A DNA stretch of 64,000 bases from Thiocapsa bogorovii (GCF_021228795.1 NZ_CP089309.1:3472001-3536000), one strand, 5' to 3'; shown: positions 30,091 through 40,218, counted from the stretch's first letter. Numbers and translations are program-made. Notes: generated by a model from the letters alone, not told the origin.

Positions 30091-30626
30091 TCTTGGAGTG
30101 GCCCGTGTTGTTTTGAATTGGATCAGCTTCGGCTGAATCCATGAACCTCGGAGCTGATGCGGCTTAGCCCTGCCACGCCGGTCCCGGCAGCGGATGCCTG
30201 TTTGACGCAGGATCAACCCGACGCAGGCGCGATGGGGCTGCAACGGACGCTATCACCGCGAAAGGGTCCAAGCAAGTTCGTTTGCGGAGGTCAGAAATGC
30301 GGCGGCGCGGCGGGTTCCGCTGACCGTCGAGCCCGCGTCGGCTTCGGTTAGGCGCCTCGGCCATGCCGGGAAACCCCGGATGCTTCCTGTCCGAGGCGCC
30401 GACGCACGTCGTTCAACGCGGTCATCACCGCTGAGGGATCTTCCGCGCAGATCGCGGAAGGGGCGCCGGGACGCTTGTGCAAGCGTTTGCGTTGCGAACG
30501 ATCAGAGTCTCGGGGGAGAGCGGAGGCTGGGAGAGGTTTGGGGACGGATTCCGCCCCGATATTGCGTTCTCGGTGCAAGAGGGTTCGAACCCGGCCGGGC
30601 ATCACGCATGCCCCGCCGGGCGCGGG
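30091..30626. other. Intergenic region with no clear gene
   Basis: Several overlapping frames are open, as expected at this GC content, but none has a convincing start, ribosome site and protein-like composition together. A minus-strand stretch at about 30350-30440 (DPSAVMTALNDVRRRLGQE) looks protein-like and may be a fragment of a small gene. Confidence 0.3.
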
Positions 30627-30818
30627 TCAGCCGAGTCCGCGCAGGACGTCGGCCTCGATCTGTCGCGCATAGGGGCCGAACCGTTTTTGCTGCTCGGTCG
30701 CCCATTGCAGCTCTGCCCAAGTCTGCATCCGTAGCTCGGGGTGGTCGTCCGGGCGGAGTGTCTCCGCCGAGCGGGGTCGGGCATCACGATAGTCTCGATC
30801 GAGATCGATGTCGTACAT
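30627..30818 (-). CDS. Possible small protein of unknown function
   Basis: The 63-codon frame gives MYDIDLDRDYRDARPRSAET and ends QQKRFGPYARQIEADVLRGL. The charged, compositionally normal sequence differs from neighbouring shadow frames, which are arginine and serine rich. No family is recognised. It could be a small regulatory or antitoxin-like protein. Confidence is low because length alone does not support it. Confidence 0.35.
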   Translation of the reverse strand: MYDIDLDRDYRDARPRSAETLRPDDHPELRMQTWAELQWATEQQKRFGPYARQIEADVLRGLG

Positions 30819-31163
30819 GGCTGGATCCTCGGTGCTTCTGGCTGAAAAGGTCGAAGACGCGGATCCTGAGGCAAAGACTGCACCAAAATCCTACAACGCC
30901 TGTCACCATTTCGAAACTTTGAGTCCGTTCATCGGGAAACTCAATCCCGAGCGGCGGTGTCGCCGTCGGAGTCGTCCCCTAGAGATCAATCGGATCTTGC
31001 GAGGTCGGGAGTCGATGAAGGGCGGTTGGCAAGCAGGGCATGCGCGCCCGCGAGACTCGTCGCGGTGCGGACGGTTCGGTCACTCAGGCAGGGGATCGGG
31101 GCCCGACGCGGCCCCGAAGTGGTGCAACCCTCGACCCGAAAGTGGGCGAGGGCCTTGTCGACG

Positions 31164-31742
31164 TCAGAGCGCGCGACAGTCCGCGAGGACGACTTCGGTC
31201 TTGGTTCCGCCGGAGCGCGAGCCTTGAGCTTCCATCGCTTCGACGACATCCATTCCCTCGACGACCTTGCCGAACACAACGTGCTTGCCGTCCAGCCAAG
31301 GTGTGGCGTCGACCGTGATGAAGAACTGCGACCCGTTGGTGTTGGGGCCGGCGTTCGCCATCGAGAGGATGCCGGCCTCGGTGTGCTTCAGCTCGAAGTT
31401 CTCGTCGGCGAACTTTTCTCCATAGATGGATTCGCCGCCCGTGCCGTTGCCGCGGGTGAAGTCCCCGCCCTGGATCATGAAGCCCGGGATGATGCGGTGA
31501 AACGGACTGCCGGCATAGGACAGCGGCTTTCCGCTCTTGCCCATGCCCTTCTCGCCGGTGCAGAGGGCGCGGAAGTTTTCGGCTGTCTTCGGGACCACGT
31601 CGGCGAACAGCTCGATCGTAATGGTGCCGGCAGGTTCGCCGCCGATCGTGACATCCATCGCGACCTTCGGGTTATCAGCAAGAGCGGGTGTTGTCATAGC
31701 AGTCAAGAGTACCGTGGTGAGATAAAGGGAGGGTTTTGACAT
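31164..31742 (-). CDS. Periplasmic peptidyl-prolyl cis-trans isomerase, cyclophilin type
   Basis: The 192-residue protein starts at ATG 31742 with a signal peptide ([17 protein letters not shown]). The cyclophilin core carries [15 protein letters not shown] (catalytic R and the F-x-x-Q segment), [18 protein letters not shown] and [20 protein letters not shown]. All catalytic positions are present. It speeds proline isomerisation in exported proteins. It keeps the longer eukaryote-like loop [18 protein letters not shown] rather than the short form of E. coli PpiA. Confidence 0.9.
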   Translation of the reverse strand: MSKPSLYLTTVLLTAMTTPALADNPKVAMDVTIGGEPAGTITIELFADVVPKTAENFRALCTGEKGMGKSGKPLSYAGSPFHRIIPGFMIQGGDFTRGNGTGGESIYGEKFADENFELKHTEAGILSMANAGPNTNGSQFFITVDATPWLDGKHVVFGKVVEGMDVVEAMEAQGSRSGGTKTEVVLADCRAL

Positions 31743-31810
31743 GGTCGATTCCTGTCGTGGTGGAACGTTGCGCGTGATCGTCGGAAAAAAAGGCCGAGGA
31801 TGGCCGGGCA

Positions 31811-32431
31811 TCATGCGACCGGCGGTTCGGTTTCGCTCCCGACGAGCCCGTCCGGCGGAGGAAAACGTACGACCAACGCATCGGGCAGCTCGCCGCGGCC
31901 GGCTTGGTACAGCGCGCCGGACTCCAGCATGATGGTGACCATTACCGCAAGCAACAGGGGCACGACGCCAATGCGAGCCCAGATGGCGCTGGCCATGTCC
32001 TGCGACTCGATCTTGTGCCGCTCCATCTCCTGCATCGCTGGCGGCAGGGTCCTTAGCTGTACCGCGATCTCGGTTTCGTCCTGCTTGCCGAACAGGGCGA
32101 TGCTCAAGATCGCGGCGCACACCAGGTAGGCGACCAGGATGAGCCGATAGCGGCTTGCGGCCAACCGCCAGTGGGTCGCGGCGAACCAGCTCGTCTCCTT
32201 GCCGGGATGCCGGGACCTGATCCAGGTCACGCCGATCAGCACCAACGAGATGGCAAGCGGGATCGAGACCGCAAGCCACTTGTAGCGGCCGATCATCGAA
32301 TCCGGCTCCGCCATCGAGCCCGCGAGCAGTGCAACCCCGATCAGGAGGTTGAAGACGATCAGGTTGACCATCGCCAGCTCGTGCGGCGTCTTGGACTTGC
32401 GGCGGGTTGTGTCGTCGACGGGGAAGAACAT
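31811..32431 (-). CDS. Membrane protein of unknown function
   Basis: Start chosen at ATG 32431 ([20 protein letters not shown]), giving 206 residues; the frame is open a further 20 codons upstream. Four hydrophobic helices are visible ([77 protein letters not shown]). The last two are separated by a charged loop containing [15 protein letters not shown]. No family is recognised. It lies 69 bases upstream of the cyclophilin gene and may be co-transcribed. Confidence 0.65.
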   Translation of the reverse strand: MFFPVDDTTRRKSKTPHELAMVNLIVFNLLIGVALLAGSMAEPDSMIGRYKWLAVSIPLAISLVLIGVTWIRSRHPGKETSWFAATHWRLAASRYRLILVAYLVCAAILSIALFGKQDETEIAVQLRTLPPAMQEMERHKIESQDMASAIWARIGVVPLLLAVMVTIMLESGALYQAGRGELPDALVVRFPPPDGLVGSETEPPVA

Positions 32432-32651
32432 GGCTGTCGCGTCCGTGGAGGTCGATCGGAACGTCCGATCCGGGTCGCGGTAAACCCGCATCCGGAGCCC
32501 GCATCATTTTGATGCCTCGGCTCCCGAGAACGCAAACCCGAGGGGCAGGATGACTCCGATGGGCCGGACCCGGGCGCGGCGGTGCGCACGGGTTTGTGCG
32601 ATCATCGCTCGATCGTCACGAAAACGAAATCACCGAGGAGCCAGGACGAGG

Positions 32652-33068
32652 ATGCCCGAGATTACCCCTTACGCGGACAACAGCGCCGAGGCCATGCTGC
32701 GCGTCATCTCACTCTTCATCATCAGCGATGGGGAGGTGCAGGACGAGGAGATGGAGATGCTCGAGCAGCTCGGCGTCTTCGAGCGCTTCGGCGTCGACCG
32801 CGATGAGTTTGCCAGGATCTTCGATGGTTACTGCGACGACCTCATTGCCCATGCAGGGACGGCTCGCTTTGTCGGGCTTGCCGATCCGGATTGGGTCGAC
32901 ACCATTTTGGAGCCGGTCACGGATCGCATCGCACGCCGGACCTTGGCCCGGATGCTCCTGCTGCTGGCGCGCTCGGACGGCTTCTTCGCCGATGCCGAGC
33001 TCGCAATCTATCGTCAAATGCTCGACCGTTGGGAGATCGACATCGACTCACTCGCCGAGCCGGACTGA
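32652..33068 (+). CDS. TerB-like protein
   Basis: The 138-residue protein starts at ATG 32652 after AGGACGAGG. It is all-helical and acidic: YADNSAEAMLRVISLFIISD, then GEVQDEEMEMLEQLGVFERF and ARMLLLLARSDGFFADAELA. Paired D-G-x-x-x-x-E-x-x-x-x elements (DGEVQDEEMEML; DGFFADAELAIY) match the TerB/DjlA metal-binding repeat pattern. TerB-like domains are linked to stress response and membrane-associated complexes; the specific role is unknown. Confidence 0.65.
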   Translation: MPEITPYADNSAEAMLRVISLFIISDGEVQDEEMEMLEQLGVFERFGVDRDEFARIFDGYCDDLIAHAGTARFVGLADPDWVDTILEPVTDRIARRTLARMLLLLARSDGFFADAELAIYRQMLDRWEIDIDSLAEPD

Positions 33069-33367
33069 GCGGCGGCCGACACGGGCCGCCGGGCGCGCGC
33101 CTTGCACGGCTCGGCTCGGCAGCGAGGACAAGGCTCCACCGGTCGTCTGTCTTGAATTCGGCCAGTCTCGGCGCGGCGCTTTACCATCCCGCGAACGATG
33201 ATGACGACGTTGGTGACTCCTCGGTCGAGGATCGCTTTCTGCGTTTGATCGCTGCGATTTCCGGCCCGACACTTGACGCCCCGATCGGTCGGCGCGGCAC
33301 CTCTGCTGCGCGTCGCCGGCCACGGTATTTCGGATCATCCACATTCGCGATACATGGAGTGCCTGAT

Positions 33368-34897
33368 ATGACCCAGTCCATCCTCGTCGGAAAAGGGCCG
33401 GAGCCGGTCTCGATCCTCTCGCGCATGGCCAACCGTCACGGTCTGGTCGCGGGTGCAACGGGTACGGGCAAGACGGTGACCCTGCAGCGGCTCGCCGAAC
33501 AATTCAGCCGCATCGGCGTGCCCGTGTTCCTCGCCGACGTCAAGGGCGATCTCGCGGGTATCAGCCAGCCGGGCGGGGGCAACCGGCGTGTCGCCGAGCG
33601 GGTCGCCGAGATGGGCCTCGAGCAAGACGAAGGCTTCGTCTACGCCGGCAATCCGGTGATGTTCTGGGACATCGAGGGCCAACAGGGCCATCCGGTCCGC
33701 ACGACCTTGACCGAGATGGGGCCGCTGCTCCTGTCGCGCCTTCTGAATCTCAACGAGGTACAGGAAGGCGTGATCAACATCGTCTTCCATGTCGCCGACG
33801 AGAACGGCTGGTTGCTTCTGGATCTGAAGGATCTGAGGGCGCTGTTGGCGCATGTGGCCGAGAATGCCGCGGAGCTCCGGACCCGCTACGGCAATGTCTC
33901 GTCGGCGAGTGTGGGAGCGATCCAGCGGCGCCTGCTGGTCATCGAGAAGCAGGGCGGGGACCTCCTCTTCGGCGAGCCCGCGCTCGCGTTGCAGGACATG
34001 ATGCAGACCGACGAGCAGGGCCATGGTTATATCAACATCTTGGCCGCGGACAGGCTGATCCATACCCCGGAGATCTATTCGACCTTCCTGCTCTGGCTCC
34101 TCTCCGAGCTGTTCGAAGAGCTGCCCGAGGCGGGCGATCCGGACAAGCCTAAGCTGGTCTTCTTCTTCGACGAGGCGCATCTGCTGTTCAAGGACGCGCC
34201 CAAGGTCCTCTTGGACAAGATCGAGCAGGTCGTGCGGCTGATCCGCTCCAAGGGTGTCGGGGTCTATTTCGTGACGCAAAACCCGATGGATGTGCCGGAC
34301 ACCGTGCTCGGGCAGCTCGGCAACCGGATTCAGCACGCCTTGCGCGCCTTCACGCCGCGCGATCAACGCGCGGTGCGGGTCGCCGCCGAGACCTTCCGAC
34401 AGAATCCGGCGCTCGACACCGAGGCCACTATTACCGCACTCGGGGTCGGCGAGGCGCTCGTCTCGACCCTCGACGAGCAGGGGATCCCGAGCATCGTCCA
34501 GCGGGTCAATGTCGCGCCGCCCGGAAGCCACCTCGGCCCCATCGAGCCCGAGGTGCGCAAGGCCGTCATGGATCAGTCGTTGGTGAAGGGAATCTACGAC
34601 GTCACGATCGACCGGGTCTCGGCCTACGAGATCCTGGAGCAACGCGCCGAGCAGGCCGCCGCAGCCTCGGCCGCGCCCGAGATCCCCGATCTGTCGGAGT
34701 ACTTCGGCCGAGGCGGCAAGACCGCCCCGACGTCGTCGACCGGGAAGGCCCCCGCCCGACGCCCCAGCACGCGTCAGACCCCCGTGGAAGCCTTTGCGAC
34801 CAGCGCTATGCGCTCGCTCGGCAGCCAGATCGGTCGTCAGCTGGTTCGCGGGATCATGGGCTCGCTGACCGGCGGGGGTACGCGCGGGCGCAGCTAA
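33368..34897 (+). CDS. DUF853 (YjgR/HerA-like) ATPase
   Basis: The 509-residue protein starts at ATG 33368 (MTQSILVGKGPEPVSIL). Walker A is GATGTGKTVTL near residue 28, and Walker B is KLVFFFDEAHLLF in the middle. Conserved segments include FLADVKGDLAGISQPG and YFVTQNPMDVPDTVLGQLGN. The C-terminal ~90 residues are alanine/proline/serine rich and end GRQLVRGIMGSLTGGGTRG. The family belongs to the HerA/FtsK superfamily of hexameric ATPases; its DNA or protein substrate is not established. Confidence 0.88.
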   Translation: MTQSILVGKGPEPVSILSRMANRHGLVAGATGTGKTVTLQRLAEQFSRIGVPVFLADVKGDLAGISQPGGGNRRVAERVAEMGLEQDEGFVYAGNPVMFWDIEGQQGHPVRTTLTEMGPLLLSRLLNLNEVQEGVINIVFHVADENGWLLLDLKDLRALLAHVAENAAELRTRYGNVSSASVGAIQRRLLVIEKQGGDLLFGEPALALQDMMQTDEQGHGYINILAADRLIHTPEIYSTFLLWLLSELFEELPEAGDPDKPKLVFFFDEAHLLFKDAPKVLLDKIEQVVRLIRSKGVGVYFVTQNPMDVPDTVLGQLGNRIQHALRAFTPRDQRAVRVAAETFRQNPALDTEATITALGVGEALVSTLDEQGIPSIVQRVNVAPPGSHLGPIEPEVRKAVMDQSLVKGIYDVTIDRVSAYEILEQRAEQAAAASAAPEIPDLSEYFGRGGKTAPTSSTGKAPARRPSTRQTPVEAFATSAMRSLGSQIGRQLVRGIMGSLTGGGTRGRS

Positions 34898-35047
34898 CCC
34901 CAGTACAGTTGACCGCTTCCCGCCCCATGCGAGGGTTTGACGCGATTGGTGATCTCGTCTATTAAATTCCTCATACGTCGGGTGGTGGCCGTTGAACGGC
35001 CGGATCCGGCGTATCGGACACACGGGACGCTCCCGAACGAGGTTCGG

Positions 35048-36991
35048 ATGGGAAGCACAGCGCAGCGCAGGCCGCCCGAGAGTCGGGCTTGGGTTGCAGG
35101 AGCGCGCTGTTGTCCGTGGTTTGCGCTCCTGCTGCTGGCGCTGCTCCTTACGGGGGCGGGAGGAGCGCAGACGCTGGATCGGTCAAGCGCTGCGGTGGAC
35201 GAAGCGACGCCTCGAATCCAGGTCATCCTGGGACGTACCTCCGCCAGCGGTCTGCAGCTGTACCGCGTGACCGGACTGAAACAAGGCGACATGCTGTATG
35301 TCCACGCCGAGTCGACCTCCGGTAACTTAGACCCCTTGGTCGCCCTTCTCAAGCCGGGGATCAACCTCGCGGAGCTCGCCAGGGAGCCGCTGGAGGCGTT
35401 GATCGCGACCCTGTCTCTCCGTCACGACTCGATCGAAATCACCCGGCTGCTGTTTGATCGGTACGCGCTTGCAGGAAACGACGACTACGAAGGACATTAT
35501 TCCGCCGCTCTCGGCGTCGAGATCCCCTCGGACGGAGACTACTGGCTGGTTGTCGGCAGCTCCCTGGTCCGCAGCTCCTCCGGCAGCTACCGGCTCATGG
35601 TCGGCATCGATGAGCCGGACGTCCTCTCGGGTCGCCCGGAAAGCAGCGGTCCGGCGTTCGTCTTCGCCGAGCGGGATGCGGGTGCGCTGGAGCCGGGCGT
35701 CGTTTCGGTCACCGGCGAGCTGACGTCGGACCAGGTGGTCCGGTTCTATCACTTGGCGGATCTGGCCAAGGAGCAGACATTCTACGCTTTCGCGGAGGCG
35801 ACGACGGGCAACCTCAAGCCGGTGCTGACACTCTACGATTACAGCGACAAGGCGGTGGCCCGCGCCAACTTTGCGGGGACCGAATCCCGAGCGGCGCTCG
35901 TCTATACGTTGCCGCGTCAAGCCGAAGGCTACCGACTCGGAATCTCCAATCAGGATCTCGCAGGCAATGCAACCGAGGGCGGCTTCCGGCTGCTGATGGG
36001 GCTGAACGCCCCCGAGGTGTTGCGCGGCAAAGGGGAGCCGACCGGCGCGGCGCTCTTACGAGAGCCGATTCCCGTGCGCATCGGCGTGAAGCTGCAGCAG
36101 ATTACGGCGGTGGATCAGAAGGCGGAGAACTACGGGGTCGTCGCCACGCTCGTGATGCACTGGACCGACCCCGCGCTGGCCTTCAACCCCGAGACGATCA
36201 ATGATCGGTTCAAGATCTTAACGGGCGATGCGTTCAGCGCCGAGATGAGTCGGCTGGGGCTGCTCTGGCCGCAGTACACCGTGTTCAATCAGCAGGGGAA
36301 CCGATGGGTGCAGAATCGGGTGGTCGTGGTGCGTCCCGATGGCGAAACGGTTTACTTGGAACGGTTTTCGACCACGCTGCAGGCACCGGATTTCGACTTC
36401 CGCAACTTTCCCTTCGATGTCCAGAAGTTCTTTATCCGTATCGATTTGCTGACCCCGGAGTGGTTGTTTCAGCTGCGTGAGATCGAGGGCTACAGCGAGG
36501 TCGGCGACACACTCGGCGAGGAGGAATGGGTCGTAACCGATTTCGTCACGCGCTTCTCGCGGGGGGAGATACTGCAACGGCCCGTGTCGCGATTCGACTT
36601 CGAGTTTTGGGCGAAACGACACGTCGAATACTATTTCTTCCGAATTCTGCTCCCGCTCATTGTCATCATCGCCGTCTCCTGGATTCTCTTCTTTCTCAAG
36701 GACTACGCCAAACGGGTGGATGCCGCGGGCGCGAATCTGCTCTTATTCATCGCATTTAACTTCGCCATCTCCAGCGACCTGCCTCGGCTGGGCTATCTGA
36801 CCTTTCTCGATACACTGTTGATCAGCGCCTTTCTCGTCACCGCGATCGTTCTGATCTTGTCGGTCTATCTGCGGCGCCAGGATATGAAGGGTCGGTCCGC
36901 TTTTGTGGCCAAGGTCGATCGCTACGTCATCACCTTTTACCCGTTGGCCTATATCGCAACCATCGTTGCGGTCACGCTGCTGTTCCGCTAG
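35048..36991 (+). CDS. Pentameric ligand-gated ion channel with two extra N-terminal beta-domains (DeCLIC-like)
   Basis: Start chosen at ATG 35048 (GAGG site, then signal peptide FALLLLALLLTGAGGAQ), giving 647 residues. Residues ~45-335 are two similar modules, each ending with a repeat-like strand (GSYRLMVGIDEPDVLSG and GFRLLMGLNAPEVLRG). The Cys-loop-type extracellular domain starts near 339 (VRIGVKLQQITAVDQ; WTDPALAFNPE) and has the FPFD motif (RNFPFDVQKFFIRIDLL). Four helices follow: M1 YYFFRILLPLIVIIAV, pore-lining M2 after KRVDAAGANLLLF, M3 LDTLLISAFLVTAIVL and M4 at the end. The architecture matches the calcium-sensitive bacterial channel DeCLIC. Ion and ligand are unknown. Confidence 0.85.
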   Translation: MGSTAQRRPPESRAWVAGARCCPWFALLLLALLLTGAGGAQTLDRSSAAVDEATPRIQVILGRTSASGLQLYRVTGLKQGDMLYVHAESTSGNLDPLVALLKPGINLAELAREPLEALIATLSLRHDSIEITRLLFDRYALAGNDDYEGHYSAALGVEIPSDGDYWLVVGSSLVRSSSGSYRLMVGIDEPDVLSGRPESSGPAFVFAERDAGALEPGVVSVTGELTSDQVVRFYHLADLAKEQTFYAFAEATTGNLKPVLTLYDYSDKAVARANFAGTESRAALVYTLPRQAEGYRLGISNQDLAGNATEGGFRLLMGLNAPEVLRGKGEPTGAALLREPIPVRIGVKLQQITAVDQKAENYGVVATLVMHWTDPALAFNPETINDRFKILTGDAFSAEMSRLGLLWPQYTVFNQQGNRWVQNRVVVVRPDGETVYLERFSTTLQAPDFDFRNFPFDVQKFFIRIDLLTPEWLFQLREIEGYSEVGDTLGEEEWVVTDFVTRFSRGEILQRPVSRFDFEFWAKRHVEYYFFRILLPLIVIIAVSWILFFLKDYAKRVDAAGANLLLFIAFNFAISSDLPRLGYLTFLDTLLISAFLVTAIVLILSVYLRRQDMKGRSAFVAKVDRYVITFYPLAYIATIVAVTLLFR

Positions 36992-37075
36992 ATGGACGAA
37001 GGATTGGATAGCGGCTGTTTCGCGTGTCGATGTGCGCGATGCAGTCATCCGGCTGTCGCGATGATGGCGTGCGAA

Positions 37076-38647
37076 TCACAGCTGTCCCTCAATCGGCAGC
37101 AGCGCGATCAGGGCGATGAAGAATCGGGTCAGGGCGCCGGTTTCCGGATCCTTCAGATAGACGACCTCTCGGCCGTCGGCGTCGTCGATCCACCGAAGCT
37201 GCTCTCGACATGGATCCTCGCCTTTACAATCAGTTCGATCCAGAGCGACGCGGTAGGCGATACGCGTCTTATTGGTGTCGAACCAGTCCGTTAGGCCTTG
37301 TGCAAGGGGCTCGCTCTGGAACAGGATCCCGAGCTCCGTGTTTAGCTTGCCGGAGCGCGGATCCAGATTCGGGGAGCCGACAAAGAGGGCCTCTTGATCG
37401 AAAACCGAGGTCTTGGCATGCAGGCTGGCCCCCGATGAGCCGGTGAGCTTGGCGAACTTGCCCGGTTCCGTCGTATCGGCATCGGGCTTGAACCCATAGA
37501 TCTCCACGCCGCCCCGCAACAGCGGCATGCGGTATTTGGCGTAGCCGGCATGCACGGCGCCGACGTCGGTCGACGCCAGGGAGTTGGTCAACAGGCGCAC
37601 CCGTACGCCGCGCTTCTCGAGATCCGTCAGCACCATGACGCCTTCATCCCCCGGCACGAAATAGGGACTGAAGAGCAACAGATCCCGCTTCACCGCTCCG
37701 ATCGTGTAGGGTCGCACCTTCGGACCCAAGTGGGTCGATCGGTCCTCCGGATCGGTGACCAGCTTTTCCGGCAGATCGTAGAAGACGAGCGCGTGTCCCC
37801 ATTGGAAATCAAGCGTTCCGTCGATGAAGTCCCGCACCAGGTCCGAGTTGCGCGCGCGCCGAGCGTAGGGTGAATCGATCTGCGCGTCGTTGAACTGTTT
37901 GAGCTCGCGCCGCAGTGCGTCCGGCGTTTCCGTGCGCTCGACCAGCGAGCCCACCGGATAGGCCAGGTCGCTGTTCCAGTAGAGATCGAACTGATGCCCG
38001 ACCTCCTCAGCAGCCGGCCCCAGGGCCAGGACGTCCATGTCGCCGAAGTTCACGTTCTCGTGGGTGCCGAAGTACTCGTCACCGATATTGCGTCCTCCGA
38101 CGATGGTCATGAGGTTGTCGACCGTGAATGACTTGTTGTGCATGCGCCGGGTGACGGTGTCGAACCGGGCCAAGGCTTCCAGGCCGCGCGCGTTTCGATT
38201 CGCGAAGGGGTTCACGATACGGACCTCGATGTTCGGATGGGCGTCGAGTGTCGCGAGTGCCGTATCGTTCCCTTTCGTCGCCATGTCGTCGAGCAGCAGG
38301 CGCACGCGCACGCCGCGATCCGCGGCGCGCAGCAATCGGTAGGTCAATATCCTGCCGGTGAGATCGTCGTGATAGAGGTAGTACTGAACGTCGATGGTGC
38401 GCTCTGCAGACTCCGCGAGCAGGATACGCGCGGCATAGGCATCGAGCCCATCCCCGAGTAACCAGAAGCCGGACTCTCCCGGGTGCCGCCGCAGGTAAGG
38501 TGAGGCGAAGTCAGAGATGCGTGACGGCTCGCTGTCTCGATCCGTATGGCCCGACAGCGGTCGCACCACATCGGTCGGTAGCGACGCGCAGCCAGACAGG
38601 CCGAGCAGCAAAGGGAACAGGGTCGGCAGGCAGGAAGCAATGCGCAT
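37076..38647 (-). CDS. Phospholipase D-superfamily lipoprotein, ClsC-like cardiolipin synthase
   Basis: The 523-residue protein starts with a lipoprotein signal (LFPLLLGLSGCASLP). Two HKD motifs are present: RMHNKSFTVDN with VGGRNIGDEYF, and SLHAKTSVFDQEALFVGSPN. The first block closely resembles E. coli ClsC (YmdC), which makes cardiolipin from phosphatidylglycerol and phosphatidylethanolamine. The lipobox suggests membrane anchoring on the periplasmic side. It is a single gene, convergent with the ion channel gene. Confidence 0.82.
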   Translation of the reverse strand: MRIASCLPTLFPLLLGLSGCASLPTDVVRPLSGHTDRDSEPSRISDFASPYLRRHPGESGFWLLGDGLDAYAARILLAESAERTIDVQYYLYHDDLTGRILTYRLLRAADRGVRVRLLLDDMATKGNDTALATLDAHPNIEVRIVNPFANRNARGLEALARFDTVTRRMHNKSFTVDNLMTIVGGRNIGDEYFGTHENVNFGDMDVLALGPAAEEVGHQFDLYWNSDLAYPVGSLVERTETPDALRRELKQFNDAQIDSPYARRARNSDLVRDFIDGTLDFQWGHALVFYDLPEKLVTDPEDRSTHLGPKVRPYTIGAVKRDLLLFSPYFVPGDEGVMVLTDLEKRGVRVRLLTNSLASTDVGAVHAGYAKYRMPLLRGGVEIYGFKPDADTTEPGKFAKLTGSSGASLHAKTSVFDQEALFVGSPNLDPRSGKLNTELGILFQSEPLAQGLTDWFDTNKTRIAYRVALDRTDCKGEDPCREQLRWIDDADGREVVYLKDPETGALTRFFIALIALLPIEGQL

Positions 38648-39104
38648 AGCGGCTCTCGGGCGACTGATCGAGGCATCAGACGGTTTATTTGCTTTGCGGA
38701 CTCGATCCTAGGCGCTTTTCAGAGGCCGGTTCCACAGTTGAGTACCCGGATATTGACGAGGGTTCGCACAAAAGTCACTTTCGCTGGGTTTGGCGCGAAA
38801 TGACAGGAAGACCCGAGGCCGATCCGGGTTCGTGTGAACTAGAACGAGAACGCAAGCGATAGGATGCCTGCATCTGCCGGGGAGCGAAGGCGAGGACGTT
38901 TTCGCCGATATCGGCGTCCTTCGGGATCGCGACCACGCCGAACCGATGCCCGCGCACCGAAGTGGGCCCGCGTCAGCAGTCCGCCCATGGTGGCGTCGAC
39001 CGGGAAATATTGTGCCGAATCGCAGGCAGGCGCTCCGACGGGATGCTCAACATGGCACGCCCGCGTAGTGCTGCGGCATCGTGCCCGTCGGCGCACCGCG
39101 TTTC
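38648..39104. other. Intergenic region, possibly with a decayed gene
   Basis: No intact gene is seen. On the minus strand short stretches look protein-like in different frames (DSAQYFPVDATMGGLLTRAH; FGVVAIPKDADIGENVLAFA; ILSLAFSF then stop), as if a gene had suffered frameshifts. No family is recognised. The region also holds the promoter for the phospholipase D lipoprotein. Confidence 0.3.
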
Positions 39105-39362
39105 CTACACACCCAACAGCGTCTTCAACCGGCCGTCGGCCTCTAGCTTCATCAATTCTTTTTCTCCTCCGATATGTTCATCGTTAATGAAGATCTGGGG
39201 GTAGTACTTGAGCCCACAGCGCCGGAGCATCTCGTTCTTCTCAAGCGGCATCAAATCGATCAGATGGTCAACATACTCGATGCCATATCGATCGAACAAC
39301 GCCCGAACGTCAACGCATTTCCTGCAATTGCTGGTGCCGTAGATCTCTACTTTTGCCGTCAT
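39105..39362 (-). CDS. Glutaredoxin
   Basis: The 85-residue protein has a thioredoxin fold: VEIYGTSNCRKCVDVRALFD with the active-site motif CRKC, LKYYPQIFINDEHIGGEKEL with the cis-proline, and the glutathione-binding GG. CRKC differs from the usual CPYC, so redox potential may differ. Family role: glutathione-dependent reduction of disulfides in the cytoplasm. It follows a hypothetical gene on the same strand by 53 bases and is likely in its operon. Confidence 0.85.
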   Translation of the reverse strand: MTAKVEIYGTSNCRKCVDVRALFDRYGIEYVDHLIDLMPLEKNEMLRRCGLKYYPQIFINDEHIGGEKELMKLEADGRLKTLLGV

Positions 39363-39415
39363 TCTGATCTCGAAATAACCAAACTATCCTGTCGCGAAAG
39401 AAGATGTCGATTCCG

Positions 39416-39988
39416 CTACTTCTCGTTGTCTGCCCGGTCACTCTCTGCGTCGCTCCCTGAGAACAGGAAATTGATGTAAGGCGCGTAGACCAGCACTTGG
39501 CCTTGCGCAAATCCAAGCTCATTGAATGCCTCGGCGACGCGCTTCAGGTATTGCGGATTATCAGGGTTCAGCCTGAGTTCCCTCAACGCTGCAAGCAAGC
39601 CCTCGATCTCCTGCGGGTCAACATACTTCAGCAGCATATCAATCGACTCAGTGATTCCGTCGACATTGACATCGACGCCTTTTCCCCGGACGCGAAGCCG
39701 GCTGAAATCCTCCTCGATAATCCGTTGCTGCATCGTACTGATGAACTGGTGAAAGGTCTCCCTATCCGGCTTGTCGAGAAACAACTCGACCAGCGGTTCT
39801 CTATTGACCCGGCTGACGAACGAAACCGTTGATCCTGAGATCACAGGCTCAGGGTCCAAGACGTCCAAGACAACGCTCAACGACTCCGTTCTGAGCGGCG
39901 ACTTGATAACGTACCGAACCTCGTCATCGACAAGTTCAAATTCGCGGGAACCTTTGATCGCATGCGTCTGCGTGAGCCGAGTAGTCAT
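39416..39988 (-). CDS. Protein of unknown function
   Basis: The 190-residue protein starts MTTRLTQTHAIKGSREFELV. It is soluble with mixed alpha/beta composition. The first half is strand-rich (ELVDDEVRYVIKSPLRTESL; ISGSTVSFVSRVNREPLVEL) and the second half helical (IEGLLAALRELRLNPDNPQY; LKRVAEAFNELGFAQGQVLV). No signal peptide or membrane segment is present. The family is not recognised. Position ahead of the glutaredoxin gene suggests a shared transcript. Confidence 0.65.
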   Translation of the reverse strand: MTTRLTQTHAIKGSREFELVDDEVRYVIKSPLRTESLSVVLDVLDPEPVISGSTVSFVSRVNREPLVELFLDKPDRETFHQFISTMQQRIIEEDFSRLRVRGKGVDVNVDGITESIDMLLKYVDPQEIEGLLAALRELRLNPDNPQYLKRVAEAFNELGFAQGQVLVYAPYINFLFSGSDAESDRADNEK

Positions 39989-40218
39989 GAGGTAGAGTGG
40001 TGTCCGGTTTACCAGTTCGGTATGGAGCTAGGTTGAGGGGAAAGGCTAAATGGACCTTGACTTTGGTTGAGGTTGGTTCCTGCCTGCAGGAGTTCGCCAT
40101 CAGGCCTCCTTGATTTGCTCACCCCACCTAAAGCTTGGCGCCGAACCGCACGCTATGCGCTCGGATTGTAGACCATTCGAGGGGGGAGGGCGGGTCGCTA
40201 CCGGGCAACGCCGACACT

